DNA of 32,500 nt, taken from assembly GCA_015478945.1 (NCBI GenBank), contig JABUQX010113386.1, positions 1 through 32,500 of the forward strand. Reading direction: 5' to 3'. Position numbers and translations under genes: made by a program. Below are positions 14,660 through 22,162 of the stretch, piece by piece; within the stretch, counting starts at the first letter, position 1, and each line of letters begins with the position of its first letter. Below the pieces are notes generated by a model. The model had not been told where the DNA came from. It worked only from the letters and a program-made list of their open reading frames with translations, and did no database searches. This DNA is from Trachelipus rathkii. Lineage: Eukaryota; Arthropoda; Malacostraca; Isopoda; Trachelipodidae.

Positions 14660-14674
<15 letters not shown>
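14480..14674 (+). mobile_element. tRNA-derived SINE, copy 2
   Basis: The A box TAGCTCAGTGT (14488-14498) and a good B box GGTTCGCAACT (14531-14541) are separated by about 32 bases, as in pol III genes. The body matches copy 1 (CTATTCTCC, then a TTAGGGCCCAGCCCGTGA tail) and ends in poly(A) at 14660-14674. A (TA)n tract follows immediately. The B box is better preserved than in copy 1, so this copy is probably younger. Confidence 0.88.
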
Positions 14675-14743
<69 letters not shown>

Positions 14744-14781
14744 ATAAATGTGTATTTGTATATATATATATATATATATAA
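14675..14781. repeat. (TA)n microsatellite
   Basis: A TA run between the poly(A) tail of SINE copy 2 and the left end of the Merlin-like element, with one TTTGTATAAATG interruption. Confidence 0.95.
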
Positions 14782-14959
14782 GGTGAATTGCATATTAGTA
14801 CCCTTCGATACCGTGAGAACTAAGTTGTTGCGGAAACAAATAACATATTTGGAATGAGCGTACGAAGTTTATTACCGGAAATGTGTAATTATTGTTAAAA
14901 ATTGTAGAATAAAAAAAATAGTTTATAAAGTTTGTGAAGTGTACGATAAGTTTTAAAAT

Positions 14960-15244
14960 TTGATATATGGACGTTCGAATGGGGAATTGCAGAAAAGAAA
15001 ATTAGTATTCGTTCGGACAATGTTGCTAGATGATGTGTATTCTCTATGTTCTAATAAGTATGAATTAGTCGGTTTTCTAAAACATTTTAATTTACTAATA
15101 AGTTGTAAAAAATGTGTTAAATGCAAAAAAGATTGTAAGTTATATGAATTTAGAAATAGCTATAGATATAGATGTGTTAAAAAGAAGTGTATGAAAAGCT
15201 ATAGTGCCATAAAGAAATACTTTTTATGGAATGTTCCTTTATAA
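14960..15244 (+). pseudogene. Truncated Merlin/ISXO2-like transposase, zinc-ribbon part
   Basis: The intact 94-residue frame has an N-terminal helix-rich part. A Cys cluster follows (about residues 49-77): SCKKCVKCKKDCKLYEF, then YRYRCVKKKC. This resembles the N-terminal zinc ribbon of ISXO2-like transposases, in which C-x-x-C is followed by a W/Y-R-C-x-x-x-x-C pair and a serine/arginine stretch before the DDE/DDK domain. Here the stop falls right after the ribbon (ending FLWNVPL) and the DDE domain is missing. It could bind DNA but not catalyse. The frame has no internal stop despite the loss, possibly from recent deletion or chance. Confidence 0.55.
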
Positions 15245-15359
15245 AAATACAGTACAGTGTTTAAAATAATTTTTTTCGTTAATGGGCGAGACAAAGGTAA
15301 AATAGAAAAAATGACAAGAGTTTGAAGGTAAGAGAAAATAAAATTTTATAAAGTTTTTT

Positions 15360-15545
15360 TTTTTTTTTTTTTTTTGTTAAAGGCAGAAAGACATTTTTAA
15401 CTAAAGGAATACCATAGTGTAGACCGCGAAGATGCAGAGTCGGGGTCTCTCGGCCTTATCGGTGGACAGTGAGGGGATACTTCGTCCCCTCCTCTGGCCC
15501 CCGTCGCTCGAGCTAAATGAGCGATACAAATGAGCTTAAAAATAA
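15360..15545 (-). other. Possible poly(A)-tailed insertion, minus strand
   Basis: A poly-T run (15354-15375) followed by a GC-richer segment up to about 15535 differs in composition from its surroundings. It would be a minus-strand retroposon with a poly(A) tail inserted in the Merlin-like element. No A or B box is clear, so the nature is unknown. Confidence 0.3.
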
Positions 15546-15674
15546 ATTTACATTTCTGGTTTAAAAAAATACATTTCCGGTAATAATTTTATAGGCTGAT
15601 TCCAAATATGTAAATTGGTTTTCCTGTAAGTATCGTAGTTTTTGAGATATCATGCGGGTACTTAACACAATTTG

Positions 15675-15677
<3 letters not shown>

Positions 15678-15729
<52 letters not shown>

Positions 15730-15735
15730 TCTTAT

Positions 15736-15794
<59 letters not shown>
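15678..15794. repeat. (TA)n microsatellite
   Basis: TA runs interrupted once by CTCTTATAATAA; the tract abuts the right end of the Merlin-like element. Confidence 0.96.
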
Positions 15795-15797
<3 letters not shown>

Positions 15798-15975
15798 GGC
15801 TAGGAAAATTCGTTTTTTACCAATCGAAGGGTTGCCATTATTTGCTCCTTCAAAAGTTTCCTCTAAACGAATCTTCTGAAATCGTTGACACCGGAGAGGA
15901 ATATGAGAAAGGTTATGGTCAATTCGCCCTTCAAAAGCGATCACCTTTTCTTACTTCCATTGATATCTTGTAGAG

Positions 15976-16095
15976 TATATATATATATATATATAAAGAC
16001 ACATATACAGAAAACTATACGGAGGAATTTGTTCTATATATTTATATATATATATATATATTATATATATATCTATATATTATATGTATATATCT
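15976..16095. repeat. Interrupted (TA)n microsatellite
   Basis: Short TA runs split by about 50 bases of unique sequence (15996-16035). Confidence 0.9.
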
Positions 16096-16687
16096 AATTT
16101 CTATGTGTTCAGATGGACTCAATCTTAGGGGTGTGCTAGGTGTGAGAATTGATAAAAAGGAGGAATGAACGTATTAGGGTGTTGTGTGGTGTGAAGGGTA
16201 AATGAGGGGAATAAATGAAAATATGTTGGTTTGGGTCATCTGGAAAGGATGAATGATAGTCCGGTTGGTTAAGCGGATGTATAGTGGCAGTGTGTTGGGG
16301 AACCGACCGGCTGGAAGTTCCGAAAAAGTGGATTGAGTCCAGTAAACGAATCGAAGGAGAGAAATGTGAGTTTGGTAGAGGCGAGAAAGAAAGGTGTATA
16401 ACAGGAGTGAATGGCGGGGGATTGTGAGGGGGTATGGTTGTGGCCCACCTGGGCCAAGGGATGAACCCTTACATTGACGATCTACCATAGTGAGGGTCCA
16501 TCGCTGTCCCATGAAGCTTTAGGGTGGATTTTCTGACTGCGATGAGCTCTCACTAATTAATGGTGCAGAGGGCGGTAACTCTGGGCTTTCTTGCAAACTT
16601 GTATGGTAGCTACTGGCACTGCTGATGGCGGTCGCGCACCTTACTCCCATTCTTGGGAAAATATAAGGAAGATAAAGAAGAAGAAGA
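16096..16687. other. Moderate-GC segment, unrecognised; possible tRNA-like head
   Basis: About 590 bases without a supported gene. TGGTTAAGCGG at 16265-16275 fits the pol III A-box consensus, and GAAGTTCCGAA at about 16314 is a weak B box. A decayed SINE or tRNA-derived repeat is therefore possible. Minus-strand frames of 112 and 62 codons are Ser/Pro-rich, without family resemblance, and are probably not genes. The segment ends in a GAA-rich tract before (TA)n. Confidence 0.35.
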
Positions 16688-16736
<49 letters not shown>

Positions 16737-16743
16737 AAGTATA

Positions 16744-16817
<74 letters not shown>
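16688..16817. repeat. (TA)n microsatellite
   Basis: Two TA runs separated by AAAAAATAAGTATAATAAA. Confidence 0.96.
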
Positions 16818-16821
<4 letters not shown>

Positions 16822-16937
16822 TAAAGAGGGCACAATCAGCAGGAAAACTAACAGGAGGAATACCTCAGGAAGTTACACATGCAACATTTGCAACATTTTG
16901 CAGCAGCCGGTTTTTCAATCTTGACGTGACAAGAGTG

Positions 16938-17311
16938 GGTTTCTAAAGTCCGTGAGACCGTTTTTGTGGTCTGGAAGACCGTGTTTGAAGGTTTTGAACC
17001 TGAACTCGAACCAGCAGGAAAAGCTCCAGTCATGTCAGCAACTGACTTTGGTAAAACCCCCAACTCCTGAGAAATTTGGGGATTTTTTTCTGGTTGTAAC
17101 ATAACACGTCATTGACAAAAACTTGTTTAAGGATTGAGTACCAAGATTGCTGATCTTCAGGCCGAAAGAAAATTCCAAGTTATGTCAGCAGTTGACTTGG
17201 GAATTTTCACTTACTTCGTTAGGTTTAGAAATTTGATGCGTCAAAGTTTAGGTTTCTATGGTCGGTGAGGCCGTTTCTGAGGCCTGAAAGGCTGTTTTCA
17301 GAGTTTTTTGA
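16938..17311. repeat. Diverged ~310-bp direct duplication
   Basis: A segment containing GTCCGTGAGACCGTTT (about 16948) recurs as GTCGGTGAGGCCGTTT (about 17260). A second block, ATGTCAGCAACTGACTT (about 17033), recurs as ATGTCAGCAGTTGACTT (about 17184). The order and spacing are not identical, so this is an old, rearranged duplication. No coding role is evident. Confidence 0.5.
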
Positions 17312-17450
17312 ATAGTCTTTCTATGTGCTCAGTAGTAACAGTGAGAATTGGGATGAGAGTTATCTAACCACAAACCGCAAAACTGATAAGAAGGCGAAGA
17401 ACGGCGTCACTTCAAAGGGTGCCGCCGACCGAGAAAAGGTCATGTGTTCC

Positions 17451-17535
17451 TATAGGCTATAGGCTATATCCTATAGGATATAGGCTATAGGTTATAGGAT
17501 ATAGGCTATAGGCTATATGATATAGGCTATATATT
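17451..17535. repeat. TATAGGC-type minisatellite
   Basis: Short units of CTATAGG and ATATAGG alternate for about 85 bases. Confidence 0.9.
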
Positions 17536-17540
17536 CTAGC

Positions 17541-18080
17541 TTCTAGCACGTGCCGACCTATATTGTAGAATACACCGGTCTTAGTGTCTATTCCTAGGTT
17601 ATTGGGTACGGGGAGTCGATTGGTGTATATTAGAAGGTGCTAGGATGCTTCCTTCTATGAGTTATTACCCTACCCCCCTTTTCTAGCCTTTTCTAGCATG
17701 ACATGTCCTACATCATAGAATACATCGGTATTAGTGTCTACTCCTAGGTTATAAGGTACGGGGAGTCGATTGGTATACATTAGAAGGTGCTAGGGTGGTT
17801 CCTTCTATGAGTTAGTATCCCCCACCCCCCCTTTCTAACCCTTCTAGTGCGATATATCGTATGTGACGGAATATACCCGTGTTTTAGAGGGTTTAGTATG
17901 TTTTAGGGTATAGTGATTCGAATCCTGTGGTTTATAAAGGGTTCGAAGCACTCCTAGCATGGTTTAGCATTAGACATTACCCTACCCCCCTTTCCTAACA
18001 TTTTTGTTTCTTGAGCTATGAAGCCGAGCTCGGTGTTGTCTAGTATGTTTTGAGGTATGCCGAGTCGATTGCCGCTATTG
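17541..18080. repeat. ~150-bp tandem repeat (satellite-like), 3.5 units
   Basis: Units begin at about 17541, 17691, 17842 and 18001. Shared landmarks are TTCTAG at the start, TAGAATACA, CGG(T/C)ATTAGTGTCTA, GGGGAGTCGATTGGT, CTTCTATGAGTTA and a closing TACCCCCCTTT. The first two units are most alike. The third and the partial fourth are more diverged. No open frame of note is conserved among units. Confidence 0.85.
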
Positions 18081-18640
18081 CCGAGCGTGGCGTTTCAGCC
18101 GTTGCGTTTTTAGAACGCACCAACATGCGTTTTTCGTAGATGGCGTACCCTTCGTCAAAAACCTATCATGACGGGTGTCAAACAGGGGTAGAATGTCTCA
18201 AAAATAAGATTCCCGTAGTTACTTTCCCGAACGCCAGAGTCCCCATGGCCCCAGCCGGGGGTCATTTATGGGTTAAGAAATGACACAAAATGACATATCT
18301 TAGCAAAAGAGGTGTTAGAGTCATCGTATCTTCTTCAAACTTGGTATGTCTTCCTTATATGTTGCAACATTGTTGCATCCAATGTTTCAAGCCGCTACGT
18401 CAAAGGGGGGTGGGGGCCCCACCCCCTTAAAATTTAAAAAATGGACTTAGAAAGCTGAAAATTGGTGAGTGTATAGAAGAGAATAAATGAAATAGAATGG
18501 CTATGTTAAATTAATTGGCGAACCATATGGGGCCGGAGCCGGAGCCGGAGCTGGTGGTTGCGGTGCCAGAATGGAATTCTGGCTCCAGCTACATATTAGA
18601 ACAAATGAGGTGTCTACATCTATGTTTTCAACGGTGTAGA
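18081..18640. other. Intermediate-GC DNA without recognised gene
   Basis: Mixed-composition DNA with a GCCGGAGCC triplication near 18533-18550. A 115-codon frame starting at 18515 is Arg/Lys- and low-complexity-rich and is not supported as a gene. Confidence 0.4.
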
Positions 18641-19005
18641 ATTCATTTTTGGGGTTTTCAGAACCCCAAAATGAGTTTGAGACCCCCCTCTCGAAGGGGG
18701 GTCCCCCTGAAAAAAGAAGAAAAGCTTAGAAGAAGACGAAAGAAGATGAATGTAGGAAAAGAAGAAGAAGGAAAAAGAAGAAGGTCTCGCATGGCGGATC
18801 AAATGAGTGATTGTATGTGTAGGTACCGACACCGGTGTGGAGCCGGTGCGGTGCCGAATTAGTAAAAATGTACTTAACATCTTGATATTAGTGTACTTAT
18901 ATATGTTTTTAATAACATAGATCTCATTTTTGAGGTTCCCAAAACTCTCAAATGAGTCTGAGAACCCCTCTTCAGGGGTTTCTACTGAAAAAAGAAGAAA
19001 AAGCG
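18641..19005. repeat. Duplicated hairpin-containing segment
   Basis: About 80 bases at 18641-18724 recur at 18922-19004 with moderate divergence. Each has an inverted repeat around GGGGTTTTCAGAACCCC or its degenerate form, a second inverted repeat CCCCTCTCGAAGGGG (CCCCTCTTCAGGGG in copy 2), and the tail CTGAAAAAAGAAGAAAA. The spacer is purine-rich. Confidence 0.75.
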
Positions 19006-19049
19006 GTGAGGAAGATGCATTATGCTGAATCACGGTTTCAACTCTCTAA

Positions 19050-19165
19050 ACGATCGCAGGGTTGGCATGACCGAACGCGAGGTTGCCCCGCGCCCGCAGG
19101 CGCGCCCCCGACCCGGAAACGACGCGAGCGCCCGCAGGCGCAATATTACTGCGCGAACGCTAAAT
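19050..19165. other. GC-rich island next to the Polinton-like element
   Basis: A roughly 115-base block, far richer in G and C than anything else in the window, with two copies of GCGCCCGCAGGCGC. It ends about 30 bases before the left terminal inverted repeat at 19195. No function can be assigned. Confidence 0.6.
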
Positions 19166-19194
19166 ATATTTCTTAGTTGTAACGTTAATAAAAG

Positions 19195-19531
19195 TGTTTA
19201 CATTACTTTGTATTTTCTTTTCAAGTAATCCGTTTTCTGTACTATGAAACAGTTATTTTATTTTATACTTAAACTTTCTTAATTTTTTTTTTATTATTTA
19301 TACAAAACCCTTGTTCACTGTTAAATTTTTGTAATAAAAACATATTTTTTCTACCTTAAAGCTATAACTCAATAAGGCAGTAGCGCAAATAGCCCCAGAG
19401 GGCCCCTCCCTTCACCCTGGCTATGCGCTATGTCTTTACTGCTTTATTGTCTTACTGTAGGGTTTTACTGTTTCAAGTCCTGTCCGAAACACACATTCTG
19501 GTGGAAAAATAACTTCATTAAACTTTGGAAT
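19195..19531 (+). repeat. Left terminal inverted repeat of copy 1
   Basis: Begins TGTTTACATTACTTTG. From 19253 it pairs with 27661-27943 in inverted orientation. Its first 56 bases (19195-19250) reappear at 27945-28000 and not at the end of the copy 1 right repeat. It contains a CAGAGGGCCCCTCCC block and ends at TTAAACTTTGGAATATA before (TA)n. If the 56 bases were host flank instead, the element would start AGTTATTTTA at 19251; the reappearance at copy 2 argues that they belong to the repeat. Confidence 0.85.
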
Positions 19532-19532
19532 A

Positions 19533-19630
<98 letters not shown>

Positions 19631-19653
19631 GTTATATATTATAATTATATATA

Positions 19654-19702
<49 letters not shown>

Positions 19703-19703
19703 A

Positions 19704-19776
<73 letters not shown>

Positions 19777-19791
19777 ATATAATAATAAGAC
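19532..19791. repeat. (TA)n tract inside copy 1, left
   Basis: TA dinucleotides with TTA interruptions lie between the terminal repeat and the ATPase gene. A matching tract lies inside the right repeat. Confidence 0.96.
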
Positions 19792-19820
19792 TTTACATTA
19801 AACATCGAACATTTGAAGAT

Positions 19821-20450
19821 ATGGACTGTGTTGTAAATTTTACGTTCCGAAGTCCGGCTACATGTCTTGTAGCTGGTCCGACAGGCTGTGGTAAAACCTT
19901 TCTATTATTAAATATTTTAAAGGAAATGGAGATTTTCGAGCAGACCCCCGTAAAAATAATATGGTGTTACAGTGTTTATCAGGAAAAATTTGCAGAATAT
20001 AAAGATGTAATTCAGTTTCATGAAGGAATCTACGACATCAAATCGTTGAATAATATGGATGGTCATAAAATCATTGTATTAGATGATTTAATGCATAAGT
20101 TAAATGAAGAAATAGCTGAAACGTTTACTGTATTTTCCCATCATTTAAACATCTCTGTATTTTTCATCACCCAGAACATTTTTTATCAGAATAAGTATAT
20201 GAGAGATATATCTTTAAACACCCAATATCTACTACTCTTCGGGCAGAGAAGAGACATGAATCAGATCAATGTATTAGCCTCTCAAATGTTTCCATCACAA
20301 CGTAAAGACTTCTTAAAGGTATATAAAGAAGTTACATCTGTTCCTCATGGTTATTTAATGTGTGAACTTCATCCTAAAAACACGTATAGAGTTTTGCTCC
20401 GTACTAACATTTTACCATTCGAAATTGAAACTGTATTCATACCTGAATAA
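19821..20450 (+). CDS. DNA-packaging ATPase (A32/FtsK-HerA type)
   Basis: This 209-residue protein is a P-loop ATPase of the kind that pumps DNA into procapsids in Polintons, adintoviruses and related viruses. Visible motifs are Walker A GPTGCGKT (residues 19-26), Walker B IIVLDD (84-89) and the FFITQN strand (112-117) with the polar sensor typical of the FtsK/HerA superfamily. The length is normal for the Polinton family. The first ATG after the (TA)n tract (19821) gives a start only nine residues before the domain. The stop TAA (20448-20450) shares its last base with the ATG of the next gene, so the two are translationally adjacent. It is the first gene of the left block. Confidence 0.93.
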   Translation: MDCVVNFTFRSPATCLVAGPTGCGKTFLLLNILKEMEIFEQTPVKIIWCYSVYQEKFAEYKDVIQFHEGIYDIKSLNNMDGHKIIVLDDLMHKLNEEIAETFTVFSHHLNISVFFITQNIFYQNKYMRDISLNTQYLLLFGQRRDMNQINVLASQMFPSQRKDFLKVYKEVTSVPHGYLMCELHPKNTYRVLLRTNILPFEIETVFIPE

Positions 20451-20776
20451 TGAGTACTCTGGTTGTTAAGTATTTACCTCTTATAAAAAAATTTAAAAAA
20501 CTGAAAACAGCTGAAAAACGTAAACTAATCTGCAATGATGAAAAATTCATCCAGTGTGTATGCGAAGTCTGCTTAAATCTTATAAAAGGAAATGTTCCTT
20601 TAAACAAACCTCAGAAGGTGAAGCTTCGCCGGCACAGAAGCATCATTAAAAAACTCTCTCTAAATATAAAAAATCTGAAAAGTAAAAAGAAGTTACTTCA
20701 GAAAGGAGGTGGAGTGTTCCTACCTTTACTTTTTTCTGTTATAGCCCCTTTAATAACTAAGTGGATATCAGAATAA
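20450..20776 (+). CDS. Small basic protein with hydrophobic Gly-rich C-terminus (virion core/pX-like)
   Basis: A 108-residue product. Residues 1-90 are strongly basic (many Lys/Arg, predicted helical: KKFKKLKTAEKRK, LRRHRSIIKKL). The C-terminus is LLQKGGGVFLPLLFSVI (about 84-100), a hydrophobic or amphipathic segment after a GGG turn. The combination of a basic helix and a terminal K-G-G-F-L-P-like segment recurs in Polinton/adintovirus genomes next to the ATPase. It is usually likened to small adenovirus core or minor capsid peptides, so a DNA- or membrane-contacting virion role is inferred. Its ATG overlaps the ATPase stop by one base, and its own stop overlaps the next start by one base. 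The function is not proven by sequence. Confidence 0.75.
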   Translation: MSTLVVKYLPLIKKFKKLKTAEKRKLICNDEKFIQCVCEVCLNLIKGNVPLNKPQKVKLRRHRSIIKKLSLNIKNLKSKKKLLQKGGGVFLPLLFSVIAPLITKWISE

Positions 20777-21651
20777 TGAAGAAGGTGGCTGTATTACCAT
20801 ATAATGAGTATGAGAAAATGAAGTATAATAATACTACACATTCTGATCAACATACAACCAACCAGTCACCTCTAGTACAACCTCAGACAGTACAGCCTAT
20901 ACAACAACCCTTACAAGAGTTACCTTCTCCAGCAATTCATCAACAATTACAACACCAGAGTCCTCATATCCAGAATGATTCAGGACCATATCTGCAACCT
21001 ATACCTCAAAGTTTACATGATCCCAAAGTTGAACAGATAAACAATTATGAAAAAGAAGTGCTTAGGATATTAAATTCAGACATCAACATTCATGAAAAAC
21101 GTGCCTTATATCAAGAAGCCATACAGAAATTAATAGATCTTAAAAACTTACATCTATATGCCTCATTAAGTAAGTCAATCTCGAATGATTCAACAACACC
21201 TGCGGAGGTAATACCTGCTGTGAAAAACGAAGATACTTTTAAAAATATCCTGGAGGAGAGCTTACCAAATAGAGGTCGCAAAGCTGGACTAGCTTTATAT
21301 AATATTTTAAAAGATCAATTATCATGGAATGAATTAGGACAAATCATTATCGATAATGAAATTGTCAAAGGATCAAATATTGTTGACTTGATAGCAGATC
21401 TCTCGCGTGATTGGAAGAAAGGTGCTGTTACAGGATGGCCTACCATCAAACAAGAACTTCAGACTATTAACTTCCCCCGAACTTTAATCTTAAATACAAA
21501 AAGATTAGCAGACTTGGATAATATCCCCAAGATGCCTAGACCAGATACAAGTCCGTCAGGTACCTCTTACGCTTCAGATAAATTTAAGCGTGTTACCAGA
21601 GGAAGAATAAGAAAAAACCCATACAGTAAATCTCAATGGATTAATTCGTAA
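20776..21651 (+). CDS. Conserved Polinton-type protein of unknown function
   Basis: A product of 291 residues if the first true ATG (20776) is used; an upstream in-frame GTG at 20761 is unlikely in a eukaryote. The N-terminus (about 20-85) is low-complexity and Gln/Pro-rich. Residues 90-120 look helical. A conserved C-terminal domain (about 165-240) contains GRKAGLALYNILKD, LSWNELGQIIIDNE, GSNIVDLIADL and NFPRTLILNT. That domain recurs in Polintons and is familiar to me as an uncharacterised ORF, often beside the ATPase. The tail is basic (RVTRGRIRKNPYSKSQW). The start overlaps the upstream stop (TAATG). AATAAA at 21816-21821 may serve as the polyadenylation signal of this three-gene block. 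A structural or packaging role is only a guess. Confidence 0.8.
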   Translation: MKKVAVLPYNEYEKMKYNNTTHSDQHTTNQSPLVQPQTVQPIQQPLQELPSPAIHQQLQHQSPHIQNDSGPYLQPIPQSLHDPKVEQINNYEKEVLRILNSDINIHEKRALYQEAIQKLIDLKNLHLYASLSKSISNDSTTPAEVIPAVKNEDTFKNILEESLPNRGRKAGLALYNILKDQLSWNELGQIIIDNEIVKGSNIVDLIADLSRDWKKGAVTGWPTIKQELQTINFPRTLILNTKRLADLDNIPKMPRPDTSPSGTSYASDKFKRVTRGRIRKNPYSKSQWINS

Positions 21652-21663
21652 TTTGTATTAATC

Positions 21664-21679
21664 ATATATATAGTTATAT

Positions 21680-21739
<60 letters not shown>

Positions 21740-21896
21740 AATATATATATATAATATATATATTATATATATATATATATATATATGCTGTTTATTTAGT
21801 AAGTGTCGATGATTAAATAAAAATATATCATTTTGTTACTTTATTCCCTTTAGTAAGTATACTATATTATATTATAATAATATATATATATAATAT

Positions 21897-21929
<33 letters not shown>

Positions 21930-22018
21930 GATATATATATTATAAATATATATTATATATATAATATATATTATATTATACTATATATATATTATATTAT
22001 AATATATATATATATATA
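21664..22018. repeat. (TA)n-rich gap between gene blocks
   Basis: Two TA tracts (21664-21786 and 21865-22018) flank about 70 bases of unique sequence that includes AATAAA (21816-21821). The gap separates the ATPase block from the integrase. Confidence 0.93.
21816..21821 (+). terminator. Candidate polyadenylation signal AATAAA
   Basis: Lies 165 bases after the stop of the 291-aa gene, in the only non-repetitive island of the gap. Position is suggestive; there is no direct proof. Confidence 0.35.
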
Positions 22019-22052
22019 GTTTAACTTGTGTCAGCTATTCCAACATGGAAGC

Positions 22053-22162
22053 ATGGCGGCGAAGGAGGTAGTTGATAAGTATTACTTCAACTGAGAGAAC
22101 CAAATAGTTTTGGAGGGTTCACTAGATTCGCTGCAAAGTTTCCAAACATTGAGAAAAAAGAG
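22053..22162 (+). pseudogene. Displaced integrase 5' segment (probable frameshift)
   Basis: An ATG at 22053 opens a 13-codon frame containing KYYF that ends at TGA 22092-22094. Coding homologous to the Polinton integrase N-terminus resumes at about 22091 in the frame of the 319-codon gene and contains NSFGGF. The shift corresponds to one missing or two extra bases. It may be an inactivating mutation, a read error in the assembly, a short intron or programmed slippage. The second copy does not reach this region within the window, so they cannot be compared. Confidence 0.6.

Larger units (their letters stand above)
14782..15677 (+). mobile_element. Merlin-like (ISXO2-type) DNA transposon relic
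   Basis: The left end begins GGTGAATTGCATATTAGTACCC. Read from the right on the minus strand, the end begins GGCCAAATTGTGTTAAGTACCC. The similarity continues inward for about 110 bases, both arms holding ACATATTTGGAAT and TTACCGGAAATGT. So these are long imperfect terminal inverted repeats of an ~0.9 kb element. It contains a 94-residue frame with a zinc-ribbon typical of ISXO2/Merlin transposases but no catalytic core. Both ends touch (TA)n, so a target duplication cannot be recognised. Confidence 0.65.

Noticed and set aside
16174..16512. 112-codon minus-strand frame
   Set aside because: Ser/Pro/Thr-rich without recognisable domain, inside a probable repeat. Not supported as a gene.
18515..18862. 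115-codon plus-strand frame
   Set aside because: Low-complexity Pro/Glu and Lys/Arg content arises from GCCGGAGCC and GAAGAA repeats, and the frame crosses the duplicated hairpin unit, which is not coding.
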